In this document: piece by piece, positions 26,007 to 34,956 of the stretch | How positions within the stretch are numbered: position 1 is the stretch's first letter | Layout of the letters: each line of letters starts with the position of its first letter | From: Bacteroidota bacterium | GTDB taxonomy: Bacteria > Bacteroidota > Bacteroidia > Bacteroidales > F082 | Assembly: GCA_018816765.1 (NCBI GenBank) | Contig: JAHIUX010000009.1 | Coordinates: forward strand, 143,560 to 207,559 | Reading direction: 5' to 3' | Length of the DNA: 64,000 bases | Made by a program: the position numbers and the translations under genes | Notes under the pieces: model-generated | What the model saw: only the letters and a program-made list of their open reading frames with translations | What the model was told of the DNA's origin: nothing | The model's database searches: none

Positions 26007-28079
26007 TTAATTTTTCTCCAATTTAGTTTCCTCCGTATAAATCCGCATACCCTCTATGACCAATTGATTAATACTGGTATCCATCATGAACATGGAGATA
26101 TGCCAGTAATTCCCAAAATGGTTGTTAATCTCACTCTCCAGACTTACTGCCGCAAGGCTGTCGAGGCCATAAGCAGTAATTTGTTTATCGGCTTCAATCT
26201 CGTTCAGCGGAATGTGTAGCTTCTGATGTATCCATTGTGTCAGCCATTCGCGCAGGTGATCTGGAGTCGGGGTGTGTGGAACAAATGCTGACAAATTGTC
26301 GGCAGTGGCGGCTTGCTGCCAGCTTTCAATCACCTGAAGATTGCCGGTCAGATAACCATATTTGGCCACCCTGCGCTGAATTTTACCTGAAGAGGTCAGG
26401 GGCAGACTACCTGGTCGGAGCAGCAAGATGGCATAAATTGAAAGTTCAAGCTCTTGAGCGATGACCTGTCTGACAACAGAAAAAATGGCCTCCGAAGGCA
26501 GGTTGTGCATGCTGTTGCGCTCAACCTCCTGAACAAGTACGAGACGCTCTTCGCCATCGACCATCACCGAAAAGGCGGCGCCGGCATTCTGTCGGAGTGA
26601 TGAATGAGCTCGCTGAACAAGAAATTCAACATCAGTTGGATACACATTTACACCCCTGAAAATCATCAGATCCTTGATGCGGCCCGTAATGAAAAGCTCT
26701 TCACCAATCATGAAACCAAGGTCACCTGACCTGAAATATTCCCTTTCAGGCTCATCGGCCAACCGATAACCAAAACCCCATTCATTTCCATTGGCACGGC
26801 CCCAATAGCCCCTTGACACGCCGCTTCCACTGATCCAGATTTCGCCGACTTCGTTGGCTCCTGAAGGTACGCCTGTTTCTGGGTTTACAATCCTGACGCG
26901 GGTATCAAGCCAGCAATGTCCACAACCGGTAAAATGAACATGGTCAGCATGTTGCTCATTAACAACCACTACATTACCCCTGTTCAGCGCTTGCTGGTCG
27001 AGTACCACAAATCGCTGTGCACTTCCTTTTATTCCTCCTGTCACAATCAGCACTGTTTCGGCCATGCCATAGCAAGGGTAAATCTGCCCGATATTGACAC
27101 CATGATTGCTGAATTTTTCTACAAAAGCTTCAAGTGTTTGTCTCCTGACAGGTTCAGCACCACAAAAAAAAGTTTCTATTGATGACAGATCTACTCCATC
27201 AAGCTGCGACAGCTCAACCTTGTTTACACAATGGTCGTAGGCAAAATTTGGTCCGCCTGCAATGGTCGCCTTGTGTGCAGAAATTGCTTTTAGCCACTTT
27301 GCAGGATCCTGCAGAAACACCATCGGCGGCATTGTGATGCTAAGAAAGCCAAAATAGGGTCCCTGCATAATGGTTCCAATCAGGCCCATATCATGGTAAA
27401 TGGGGAGCCAGTTCATCCCCACTGAAGCCTTGCTGAAACCAAAGGACCGGCCAATAGTTTCGGAATTGTACAGAATTTGAAAATGGCTGATCATCACACC
27501 TTTAGGCTCACCAGTAGAGCCGGAAGTGTATTGTAAAAGTGCCAGGTCGTCTTCGTCCAGATCGGGTGCGATCCAAAGGTTGAAACGCGCAAGGTCAATC
27601 TCTTCATAAGTGATCCACCAGATGTGGTGGTTTGCGAAATCGGCTGCGAAATTTCTTTCGATATCCTTTAGGACCTGGGCTGTGGTTAAACAAAGGCTGA
27701 TGCCGGCATCTTCAATGATCCGAAACACCCTGTTTGATGAGCGGTTTCGCCGCGGCGGATAGGCAGGCACCGCGACCATGCCTGCGTAAAAACACCCAAA
27801 AAGCGAAATGATGTAGTCCATTCCCGGTGGGAACAACAGCACAACCCTATCGCCTTTTTGTCCGGTTTGTTGTAGCTTTTCGGCCACTGCTCTTGCTTTC
27901 TGATCAAGCAGCTGCATGGTGATGGTTTCGCTCAGCTGCACCCCATCGTCCAAAAACTTAAACACAACAAGATCAGGTTCTTTAGCCGCCCTGTAACGAA
28001 TCACATCCACCATGGATCGGCTGCCTGCGATGGCAGGATCGGGATGATTTGTTCTGAAATCAGTATCGGGCGACATCAT
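26007..28079 (-). CDS. Fatty acyl-AMP ligase fused to an acyl carrier domain
   Basis: A 690-residue two-domain protein. Residues about 20-590 are an ANL-superfamily adenylation domain of the FAAL type: YTSGSTGEPKGVMISH is the P-loop, YPCYGMAE a core motif and YFRSGDLGF the hinge-side motif. The C-terminal portion (about 600-680) is an acyl carrier domain with YGLDSLAAVSLE, whose serine would carry phosphopantetheine. FAALs activate fatty acids as acyl-adenylates and hand them to a carrier, bypassing CoA, usually to start lipopeptide, polyketide or specialised lipid assembly. No PKS/NRPS or acyltransferase lies next to it in this window. A sugar aminotransferase gene is divergent 170 nt away, but linkage of function is only a guess. 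Confidence 0.92.
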   Translation of the reverse strand: MMSPDTDFRTNHPDPAIAGSRSMVDVIRYRAAKEPDLVVFKFLDDGVQLSETITMQLLDQKARAVAEKLQQTGQKGDRVVLLFPPGMDYIISLFGCFYAGMVAVPAYPPRRNRSSNRVFRIIEDAGISLCLTTAQVLKDIERNFAADFANHHIWWITYEEIDLARFNLWIAPDLDEDDLALLQYTSGSTGEPKGVMISHFQILYNSETIGRSFGFSKASVGMNWLPIYHDMGLIGTIMQGPYFGFLSITMPPMVFLQDPAKWLKAISAHKATIAGGPNFAYDHCVNKVELSQLDGVDLSSIETFFCGAEPVRRQTLEAFVEKFSNHGVNIGQIYPCYGMAETVLIVTGGIKGSAQRFVVLDQQALNRGNVVVVNEQHADHVHFTGCGHCWLDTRVRIVNPETGVPSGANEVGEIWISGSGVSRGYWGRANGNEWGFGYRLADEPEREYFRSGDLGFMIGEELFITGRIKDLMIFRGVNVYPTDVEFLVQRAHSSLRQNAGAAFSVMVDGEERLVLVQEVERNSMHNLPSEAIFSVVRQVIAQELELSIYAILLLRPGSLPLTSSGKIQRRVAKYGYLTGNLQVIESWQQAATADNLSAFVPHTPTPDHLREWLTQWIHQKLHIPLNEIEADKQITAYGLDSLAAVSLESEINNHFGNYWHISMFMMDTSINQLVIEGMRIYTEETKLEKN

Positions 28080-28249
28080 TAGCTTGTCGTATCATTTGTT
28101 AAGCAGTTCCTATTTTCCTTTGCAAATATCCTAAAATTCCTGACGCCATTGCTGCGAACTTATTGCTTATGCCGAGTAGCGCATCGACGCCTGTTGCCTG
28201 TGTCAATGATTAATAATTGTATTTTCGCAATCAAATTGTTCGCCTGCTC

Positions 28250-29386
28250 ATGAAAATTCCATTCAACAAACCCTGGTTTGCCGGGAATGAAATACAACAT
28301 ATTGTCAATGCGGCTTATTCCGGTCATATATCGGGCAATGGCGCATTTACCAAAAAATGCCATGCCCTTTTCGAAGAAAAGTACGGACTCCTGAAGTGTT
28401 TTTTAACCACCTCTTGCACCGATGCCTTTGAAATGGCTGCCATGCTCATCGACCTGAAACCTGAAGATGAAGTCATCATGCCTTCGTTTACCTTTGTTTC
28501 AACGGCCAATCCTTTCATCCTGCGCGGTGCGGTCATTCGCTTTGCCGATTCCTCTAACAATCATCCGAATATTGATGTTGATGGGATTGAGGCGCTGATC
28601 ACTGACAAAACGAGGGTACTTGTTGTTGTTCATTATGCAGGTGTTGCCGTCGATATGGAAAAGGTGATGGCGCTTTCAGCAAAGTACGGTCTTTTCGTCA
28701 TTGAGGATGTTGCGCATGCCATCGATGCCACTTATAAGGCTAAGGCCCTTGGTAGTTTTGGTCATTTCGGGGCATTTTCGTTTCACGAAACCAAAAACAT
28801 CAGCACCGGCGAAGGCGGCATGCTTGCCATCAACGATCCACAATTCATTAAACGGGCCGAAATTGTGTGGGAAAAAGGGACAAACAGGGCCGCATTTTTC
28901 AGGGGCGAAGTGGACAAGTACAACTGGGTTGATGTCGGATCTTCCTTTTTGCCTTCTGACATTATCGCCGGTGTGCTTTATGGTCAGATGCAACAAATCG
29001 AAACCATTCAGGCAAAACGCGTTGAGATTTGGAACAGGTATCATGCTCAATTAAAACCGCTTGCCGATAAAGGGCTGATCTATTTGCCCGAAATTCCCGA
29101 TTTTGCCACCAACAACGGCCATATGTTCTATTTGCTGTTGAAGGATGAAGAACAGCGCAACGCGCTCATGGATTACCTGAACAACAACAATGTGCATGCA
29201 GTATTCCATTACCTGCCTTTGCATAAAAGCCAGTTTTTCCAAGGCAGACATGACGGCCGGCAGCTACCAAATGCCATCAGGTTCTCTGAAACTTTGCTCC
29301 GTTTGCCTTTCTTCTATGAGCTGCCAATAGGCTTCGTTGACCTGATTTGCAGCAAGGTATATGCCTATTTCAACATAAAATTCTGA
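28250..29386 (+). CDS. dTDP-4-amino-4,6-dideoxygalactose transaminase-like (RffA/WecE/FdtB family)
   Basis: DegT/DnrJ/EryC1/StrS-family PLP aminotransferase, 378 residues from the ATG at 28250 (MKIPFNKPWF), which matches the typical WecE N terminus; the 11-codon upstream extension is discounted. TTSCTDAFEMAAM binds the cofactor phosphate, DVAHAIDATYK the ring region, and SFHETKN carries the internal-aldimine lysine, a WecE/RffA signature. The product is likely dTDP-4-amino-4,6-dideoxygalactose or a related amino sugar for a surface glycan. The C-terminal part contains FHYLPLHKSQF, also typical. The dTDP-sugar precursor could come from rfbB in this window, about 12 kb away. Confidence 0.9.
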   Translation: MKIPFNKPWFAGNEIQHIVNAAYSGHISGNGAFTKKCHALFEEKYGLLKCFLTTSCTDAFEMAAMLIDLKPEDEVIMPSFTFVSTANPFILRGAVIRFADSSNNHPNIDVDGIEALITDKTRVLVVVHYAGVAVDMEKVMALSAKYGLFVIEDVAHAIDATYKAKALGSFGHFGAFSFHETKNISTGEGGMLAINDPQFIKRAEIVWEKGTNRAAFFRGEVDKYNWVDVGSSFLPSDIIAGVLYGQMQQIETIQAKRVEIWNRYHAQLKPLADKGLIYLPEIPDFATNNGHMFYLLLKDEEQRNALMDYLNNNNVHAVFHYLPLHKSQFFQGRHDGRQLPNAIRFSETLLRLPFFYELPIGFVDLICSKVYAYFNIKF

Positions 29387-29412
29387 TTGGCAACCAACTG
29401 ATTACGATTCGG

Positions 29413-29997
29413 TTATTCGTAAAAATGCATCTCTGTGATATAGTCATACACCTTTGGTGGAAGAAAGAACCTGACATCTTTTCCTGAAGCGATGGCCCTT
29501 CGGATGAAGCTTGACGAAACTTCAATCTCCGGTGCGTTGATTACCTCAATATGCGGATGGCCTGCATAAGTTCCCGCATCAAAACCTTTACGCGGGTAAA
29601 CAAGTAAACGGAATTGTTCGAGTAATTGGGTGTGGTTTTTCCATTTATGCAGCGATTGCAGTGAATCGGCCCCAACAATCACAGAAAAAACAGAACCAGG
29701 ATACCTTTCCTGCAACCGCACCAGGGTATCAATGGTATACGAAGGTTTCGGCATCCTGAATTCAATGTCGACAACGCTGAAGCCCGGGTAGTCGTCGACG
29801 GCTTTATACACCAGGTCAAGCCTGTGATAATCGGCCAGGAGTGTTTTCTTTTCTTTCAGTGGATTTTGTGGCGAAACAACGAACCAAACCTCATGCAGGT
29901 CGGTGAAGGCCAGCATATAATTTGCCAGCATCATATGTCCGGAGTGGATCGGGTTGAACGATCCAAAAAAAAGTCCGATGCGGTTTTGCCTGATCAT
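29413..29997 (-). CDS. nadD: Nicotinate-nucleotide adenylyltransferase
   Basis: NadD adenylates nicotinate mononucleotide (NaMN) in NAD biosynthesis. The 194-residue protein has the nucleotidyltransferase motif GLFFGSFNPIHSGHMMLAN (residues 8-26, with the HxGH histidines), a VVSPQNPLK substrate-loop motif, VIVGADSL, and the C-terminal ISSxxIR-type motif VSSSFIRRAI. It is the last gene in a minus-strand run yicC-gmk-MDR-nadD, with 6 nt between the MDR stop and its start. In many Bacteroidota yicC, gmk and nadD are contiguous, so the MDR gene appears to be an insertion into that order. Confidence 0.95.
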   Translation of the reverse strand: MIRQNRIGLFFGSFNPIHSGHMMLANYMLAFTDLHEVWFVVSPQNPLKEKKTLLADYHRLDLVYKAVDDYPGFSVVDIEFRMPKPSYTIDTLVRLQERYPGSVFSVIVGADSLQSLHKWKNHTQLLEQFRLLVYPRKGFDAGTYAGHPHIEVINAPEIEVSSSFIRRAIASGKDVRFFLPPKVYDYITEMHFYE

Positions 29998-30003
29998 TGT
30001 ACC

Positions 30004-31020
30004 TTAAAATCTAATGAGCATTTTCCCGGCCGACATGGAAGTTATGTACGTGCGCAACCCTTTGACAACATCTGTAACTGGCACTTCAAGTTGCACCCTT
30101 GTATACACTGTTTTTGATCGGATAAGGTCGATCAGCGCTTCTTTTACTTCAACAAATTCTTCGGTGTCAGCTAGCTCAATCCAATCGTTCAGGTTAAATC
30201 CGGTGATAATCACATTGTTGAAAATGAGCTGCATAATGCTGATTTCGGCAGCTGCTTTGGCCGATAGTCCTCCGTAAACAACCACTTCAGAATCAGGCGG
30301 CAAACAGTTCACCAATTGGCCCGTAGCTTCACCACCAACAGCATCATAAGCTGTTGTTGCTTCCAGTTCCCAGGCAATGGCTTTCAATTGCGCTGCAAAA
30401 TCTTCTCCGGTGGACACCAATAAGGCATCAAATCCGTGGTTGGCAAGCATTGCAGCAGTTTCAGCCTTCCTGACAATGCCGATGGTTTTAATACCATGTT
30501 TGGCAGCGAGGGCTACCATGAACGCTGCTACCTGGCTTCCGGCAGCATTGATGATGATGGCTTTGCTTTCGCGCTCAAGGGCAATATCAAACAAGCCCCA
30601 GGCAGTAAATGGGTTGATGAAAAATGTGGCAGCTTGCTGTGCGTCCAGCTGATCGCCAACAACAATTACTTCGTTTTTATCAGCCAAAAAATACTCAGCC
30701 CAGGTGCCATCCTTGTCTCTTTGGGTGAAACAGCTTACGCGTTTACCAATCCATTCTTTTGATTTCAGGGTACTGCCACAGGCAACGATGACACCTGCTC
30801 CTTCGAAACCCGGAACACAGGGCATTGTTTTCTTCACATTATAAGTGCCCTGTAAAAAGGCAATGTCGGAGGGGTTGCAGCTTGCTGCTTCCATTTTAAC
30901 GAGCAGTTGTTGTTCGCCAATTTCAGGCAAGGGTTTCTCAACAAGCCTTAGTCCAAGCATTGATTTAATGATATTCGTGTTGATTGCCGGTAGCTCGATG
31001 GCCTTATAGGTGTGTTGCAT
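30004..31020 (-). CDS. Zinc-independent MDR oxidoreductase (quinone reductase/alcohol dehydrogenase-like)
   Basis: A 338-residue medium-chain dehydrogenase/reductase. The N-terminal GroES-like domain has NPSDIAFLQGTYNVKK and PGFEGAGVIV; the Rossmann fold follows with INAAGSQVAAFMVALAAKHG and the later VVYGGLS. The cysteine cluster of structural-zinc ADHs and the catalytic zinc ligands are not seen, which fits NADPH:quinone oxidoreductase or enoyl reductase relatives. Substrate unknown. It sits 12 nt from the gmk stop and 6 nt from nadD, so it is probably transcribed with these essential genes, although its function looks unrelated. Confidence 0.88.
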   Translation of the reverse strand: MQHTYKAIELPAINTNIIKSMLGLRLVEKPLPEIGEQQLLVKMEAASCNPSDIAFLQGTYNVKKTMPCVPGFEGAGVIVACGSTLKSKEWIGKRVSCFTQRDKDGTWAEYFLADKNEVIVVGDQLDAQQAATFFINPFTAWGLFDIALERESKAIIINAAGSQVAAFMVALAAKHGIKTIGIVRKAETAAMLANHGFDALLVSTGEDFAAQLKAIAWELEATTAYDAVGGEATGQLVNCLPPDSEVVVYGGLSAKAAAEISIMQLIFNNVIITGFNLNDWIELADTEEFVEVKEALIDLIRSKTVYTRVQLEVPVTDVVKGLRTYITSMSAGKMLIRF

Positions 31021-31032
31021 GCTGTATTCTGT

Positions 31033-31635
31033 TTAAAATAGTAATGTTTGTGTTGATTGGTTCCACCCTCCCTGTATAAAAAGGTCCACCTCGTCGAGCA
31101 GCTTTACTTTTGCCTTTTCAAGTTCATCATTTTCGATAATCAGGTCAAAACGGGGAGCGAAGGTCATTTCCCATGCTGCCTTATCGAGCCGCTTCTGCAG
31201 GCTTTCTTTGCCATCGGTTCCCCGGGCTAAAAGCCGCTGCGTTAAAATTTCGAGTGAGGGTGTCCGGATAAATATTGCCAGGGCTTTCGCACCATAATGC
31301 TTTTTTATGTTCAGGCCACCAACGACATCAACATCAAAAACAACTTGTTTCCCATTGGCAATCAACTTATCCACTTCCGATTTGAGTGTTCCGTAAAACA
31401 CATCCGGATAAACCTCTTCCCACTCAAGAAAGTCGCCCTGTCTTGTTTTTTCCTTGAATTCACTCACATCCAGAAAGAAATAATCAACTCCATGTACCTC
31501 GCCAGCCCGCTTTGAGCGGCTGGTTGCAGACACTGAAAAAGCCAATCCTGGGCGTTGTGTAAGCAGGTGTTTCATCAGGGTCGTTTTGCCCGAACCCGAG
31601 GGGGCCGATAAAATAATGAGCTTGCCTTCTCCCAT
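31033..31635 (-). CDS. gmk: Guanylate kinase
   Basis: Converts GMP + ATP to GDP + ADP. 200 residues, normal size. P-loop LSAPSGSGKTTLMKHLL (residues 9-25), then SATSRSKRAGEVHGVDYFF for GMP binding, FLEWEEVY, and VFDVDVVGG. The C-terminal half has IRTPSLEILTQRLLARGTD and IIENDELEKAK, as in bacterial Gmk. Located 3 nt downstream of the yicC stop in the same operon. Confidence 0.96.
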   Translation of the reverse strand: MGEGKLIILSAPSGSGKTTLMKHLLTQRPGLAFSVSATSRSKRAGEVHGVDYFFLDVSEFKEKTRQGDFLEWEEVYPDVFYGTLKSEVDKLIANGKQVVFDVDVVGGLNIKKHYGAKALAIFIRTPSLEILTQRLLARGTDGKESLQKRLDKAAWEMTFAPRFDLIIENDELEKAKVKLLDEVDLFIQGGWNQSTQTLLF

Positions 31636-31638
31636 CGT

Positions 31639-32511
31639 TTAAAGGATATTGAATAGTTGTTCTTTGATTTTTTCAAGCTCATCTTTCATTTGCACAACCA
31701 GGCGCTGAATGGTGGCATCATTGGCCTTGGAGCCCAGTGTGTTGATTTCACGGCCGACTTCCTGCGAGATAAATGAGAGTTTTTTTCCTGCTCCTTCCTC
31801 ATCGAGGGTTTCCAGAAAATACTCACAATGCTGGGTGAGCCTGACTTTCTCTTCTGTAATATCAAGTTTTTCGAGGTAATAGATTAACTCCTGTTCAAAC
31901 CTGTTTTCATCAATTTTATCTTTTTCAATTTGTTCAAACAGGCTCTTTCCCAGGCGTTGGCGTACCTGAATTTTCCGCTGTGCTTCGAATGGTTCTATCT
32001 GAGTAAGCAGGTTCATAATGAGCTGAATACGTCCGATGAGGTCCTGCTGAAGCGCCTGGCCTTCCTTTGCCCTGAACTGGTCAAACTGCAACAATGCTTC
32101 ATCAAGCACGACAAAAACAGTTTGTTTTTCATCCTCACTCACTTCAGGTTCTTCGCCATTAAGCAATCCGGGAAATTTGAGCAACAGGCCCATCACATCT
32201 GCCGGCATGTCGATTCCAAGCCGGTTTGCCAAACCTGCGAGTTGCGCATGATAGGTCATTGCAAGTTCAGTATTCAGAGTAGCTGTCTGACCTGAATGCA
32301 ATTTTTCGAGTGCAATGCTCACCTCAGTCTTTCCCCTCTGCACGGCATTTGTTACAACCATTCTGGCTTCATGCTCAATCATGCGTAACTCAGCAGGAAC
32401 CCTCAATGTAAGGTCAAGTTGTTTGCTGTTCAGCGCTTTTATCTCCGCCACTATTTTTCGGCCGTTGAGCATTTGTTCTGCCTTGCCGTAGCCAGTCATT
32501 GATCGTATCAT
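31639..32511 (-). CDS. yicC: YicC-family endoribonuclease
   Basis: YicC/YloC family protein; E. coli YicC is reported as an endoribonuclease acting on small RNAs. The ATG at 32511 yields the family-typical N terminus MIRSMTGYGKAE and 290 residues; the 16-codon upstream extension in the frame overlaps a TATCTTTG promoter box and is rejected. Further marks: EIKALNSKQLDLTLRVP and the C-terminal DUF1732 domain with EEGAGKKLSFISQEVGREINTLGSKA, the most conserved part of the family. First gene of the operon with gmk. Confidence 0.94.
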   Translation of the reverse strand: MIRSMTGYGKAEQMLNGRKIVAEIKALNSKQLDLTLRVPAELRMIEHEARMVVTNAVQRGKTEVSIALEKLHSGQTATLNTELAMTYHAQLAGLANRLGIDMPADVMGLLLKFPGLLNGEEPEVSEDEKQTVFVVLDEALLQFDQFRAKEGQALQQDLIGRIQLIMNLLTQIEPFEAQRKIQVRQRLGKSLFEQIEKDKIDENRFEQELIYYLEKLDITEEKVRLTQHCEYFLETLDEEGAGKKLSFISQEVGREINTLGSKANDATIQRLVVQMKDELEKIKEQLFNIL

Positions 32512-32528
32512 ACTGTGTTCATTTGTGG

Positions 32529-32536
32529 CAAAGATA
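32529..32536 (-). promoter_or_regulatory. -7 promoter element for the yicC-gmk-MDR-nadD operon
   Basis: TATCTTTG on the minus strand matches TAnnTTTG. It is 17 nt upstream of the yicC ATG at 32511, and no -33 element is assigned. Confidence 0.5.
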
Positions 32537-32623
32537 ATGATTCTGCATGCGCTGGACAATTTGCCTGCTAATCGGCTGTTTTAGCATTAATTCCGTGAAA
32601 ATATTTGTAATATTGTAGTACCT

Positions 32624-34081
32624 ATGAAACACCTTCTTGTTGCACTGATAATCATTTTTACAACCCTCCTGCCGGTTGCCATCCATGCTTCCGGTGAGGA
32701 TGATTTGCGGCAAATCGACAGCATGTACAGGCGCTCTGAAAAACAAGAAGGAATTGAAAAAATCGAAACCCTGTTAAACCTCTCTGAAGCCTATCGGCTG
32801 GTTTCATTTGATAAAAGCCTGAAAACAGGTGAACATGCCATGGCCTTTGCTGAGCAAGCCGGATATCAAGGGCTGAAAGGAAAAATCCTGAAATCTCTTG
32901 GTGTAAGTGCTTATTATATTGGAGATTATGATCTTGCTCTGCAATACTATGGTCGGGCTATTGCTGCATTTAAGCAGGTAAACGATCAGAAAGGGATTGC
33001 CAACTGCCTGCATAATACCGGGTTGGTTTATGAAGTGACTGGTGAAATGGAAAAAGCCGTAAGTTTTTATGAGGAGTCGCTGCAAATCGAAGAACAACTG
33101 GGCGATGCAATTGGTCAGGCACAATCCATTATGAACATCGGCAACCTTTATTACCAACAAGATAGCTATGATAAAGCCCTTGATTATTATTTCAGGGCAT
33201 TGCTGATCACCAGAGACCTGAGCGACACCCTTTTACTTGGACAACTAAACCAAAACATCGGGCTTGTTTACTGGCAATGGGATCAGGTGGACGAAGCATT
33301 GAATCAGTTTATTCTGGCACGCGACCTTTTTGAACAATCGGGAGAACTATGGGAACAGGCCAATGCCACCTACCATATCGGGCTGATGTATGCGACTGAG
33401 ATGAACGAACCCGACAAGGGACTTGATTATTATCTAAGGGCCCTGTCGATGAAAGACATGGTGGGTGATCCTCCCGGCTCGGCCCGCATTTTAAACAGTA
33501 TTGGTAACCTGCTGGCCGAACAGGGAAAATATGTAGAAGCATTTACGAATTACATGCAATCGCTCGAGTTATATGAAGCCATCAACAACGCAAACGGAAT
33601 TGTAGAAACTTATTTTTACATCGGTAGAACCCACTACAAGGCAGGCAATTACCTCGCCTCCATTGGATTTCTCGAAAAATGCCTGTCGCTGGCAAGAACA
33701 TACCAGCTGAGCAGTTTTTACGATGACTGCAACAGCCTGCTGATGCAGAACTATGAAAAAACCGGAAACAAAGCAGCTTTCGCCCACTACTTCAGCCTGT
33801 TTAATAAGGCCTACGACTCAACCCTTTCGTCACTCAAAAAAGTGCAAATGACAAGTGCCCGTTTCAGGTATAAGCTCAACGATATTTCGAGTGATTTATC
33901 CGCCACTGAAGCGAAAATGGATAAGCTTCAGCGCGAACTGCAGTTTTACCGGTGGGCACTTGCCGCATTGATTCTTTTAGTCTCATCACTTTTTTTGGTT
34001 ATTTTTTTAATGAGAAAACGGAATATATCCCATAGAAAAGCCGGCCTGCAAACAGATAATCAACAGCAATCAAGCCGTTAA
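32624..34081 (+). CDS. TPR-repeat membrane protein, sensor-like but without a kinase domain
   Basis: A 485-residue protein with a signal peptide (1-22), a periplasmic array of TPR-type repeats from about 70 to 410 (GDYDLALQYYGRAIAAF, GEMEKAVSFYEESLQIEEQLG, DSYDKALDYYFRALLI, KGLDYYLRALSMKD, GKYVEAFTNYMQSLELYE), a coiled-coil stretch (LNDISSDLSATEAKMDKLQREL), one transmembrane helix (about 442-463) and a short basic cytoplasmic tail of about 20 residues. This layout is that of Bacteroidota TPR-histidine kinase sensors, but the cytoplasmic kinase domain is absent. It is followed after 111 nt by a LytTR response regulator, so it may signal through a separate kinase or be a truncated relic. The frame shows no sign of decay. 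Confidence 0.85.
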   Translation: MKHLLVALIIIFTTLLPVAIHASGEDDLRQIDSMYRRSEKQEGIEKIETLLNLSEAYRLVSFDKSLKTGEHAMAFAEQAGYQGLKGKILKSLGVSAYYIGDYDLALQYYGRAIAAFKQVNDQKGIANCLHNTGLVYEVTGEMEKAVSFYEESLQIEEQLGDAIGQAQSIMNIGNLYYQQDSYDKALDYYFRALLITRDLSDTLLLGQLNQNIGLVYWQWDQVDEALNQFILARDLFEQSGELWEQANATYHIGLMYATEMNEPDKGLDYYLRALSMKDMVGDPPGSARILNSIGNLLAEQGKYVEAFTNYMQSLELYEAINNANGIVETYFYIGRTHYKAGNYLASIGFLEKCLSLARTYQLSSFYDDCNSLLMQNYEKTGNKAAFAHYFSLFNKAYDSTLSSLKKVQMTSARFRYKLNDISSDLSATEAKMDKLQRELQFYRWALAALILLVSSLFLVIFLMRKRNISHRKAGLQTDNQQQSSR

Positions 34082-34136
34082 AAGGTTATTAACCACCGTT
34101 TTCTTAAAAAAACGCGCACAACGATCTAAAATTATT

Positions 34137-34144
34137 TATATTTG
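34137..34144 (+). promoter_or_regulatory. -7 promoter element for the LytTR regulator
   Basis: TATATTTG matches TAnnTTTG and is 48 nt before the start at 34193. It suggests the regulator can be transcribed separately from the TPR gene. Confidence 0.45.
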
Positions 34145-34192
34145 GCTTTCAATAACCTTCCGGTTTGTTGAGTACAACACCACCCAAATTCA

Positions 34193-34942
34193 ATGCTAAA
34201 GACTGTAATCATTGATGATGAGACTAATGCCAGAGAGGTAATTAAACACCTTTTGCTGAATCATTGTCATGATGTAGAGCTTGTAGGTGAGGCAGAAGGT
34301 GTTGCATCAGGTATACAACTGATTAATGCACAGAAACCTGATCTTGTATTGCTCGATATTCATTTGAAAGACGGAAGTGGCTTCGACCTGCTTCAGGGTT
34401 TTGATATCATTAATTTTCAGATTATTTTCATCACTGCTTATGAAAAGTATGCCCTCAAGGCATTTAAATTCAGTGCGATAGAATATTTATTGAAACCTGT
34501 TGACCCAAATGAACTTTGCCGTGCCATCGAAAAGGCTGTTTTGTCTGTTGAAACGCACGACAACAACCTGAGACTTAATGCATTTTTCAATAATTTCAGG
34601 CAAATCAACACCGAGGTTAAGAAGATAGTGCTGCATACGAGCGAAAGCGTATATCTTATCAATGTAAACGACATTATACGCTGTCAGTCAGAGCACAATC
34701 AAACGCGTTTCTTTCTGCAAAACCAGGAAGACTTCCTTGTTTCGAAACCACTGAAAGAATTTGATGATATGCTGAATGGCTATGAGTTTGCCCGTGTTCA
34801 CAAATCGCATCTTGTAAACCTGAAATACGCCATCCGCTTCGACAAAGCAGGCAAGAACAACCTGGTTTTGTCCGATAAATCAATGATCCCGGTCGATAGC
34901 AGGAGCAAAGATGAACTGATCGAAAGATTTAAGCTTCTCTAA
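34193..34942 (+). CDS. LytTR-family response regulator
   Basis: A 249-residue transcriptional regulator with an N-terminal receiver domain (acidic pair D8-D9, phospho-acceptor D55 in LLDIHLKDG, T81 in FITAYEKYALKA, K101 in LLKPVDP) and a C-terminal LytTR DNA-binding domain (from about 145: VLHTSESVYLINVNDIIRC, EFARVHKSHLVNLKYA, DKSMIPVDSRSKDEL). Such regulators are phosphorylated by LytS/His_kinase-type sensors and bind repeats at target promoters. The adjacent upstream gene is the kinase-less TPR protein; the only LytS-type kinase in the window is the propeller sensor ending at 20531. Pairing is not deducible. A PLD gene begins 14 nt after its stop. Confidence 0.95.
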   Translation: MLKTVIIDDETNAREVIKHLLLNHCHDVELVGEAEGVASGIQLINAQKPDLVLLDIHLKDGSGFDLLQGFDIINFQIIFITAYEKYALKAFKFSAIEYLLKPVDPNELCRAIEKAVLSVETHDNNLRLNAFFNNFRQINTEVKKIVLHTSESVYLINVNDIIRCQSEHNQTRFFLQNQEDFLVSKPLKEFDDMLNGYEFARVHKSHLVNLKYAIRFDKAGKNNLVLSDKSMIPVDSRSKDELIERFKLL

Positions 34943-34956
34943 TATTCAGCTCCATC

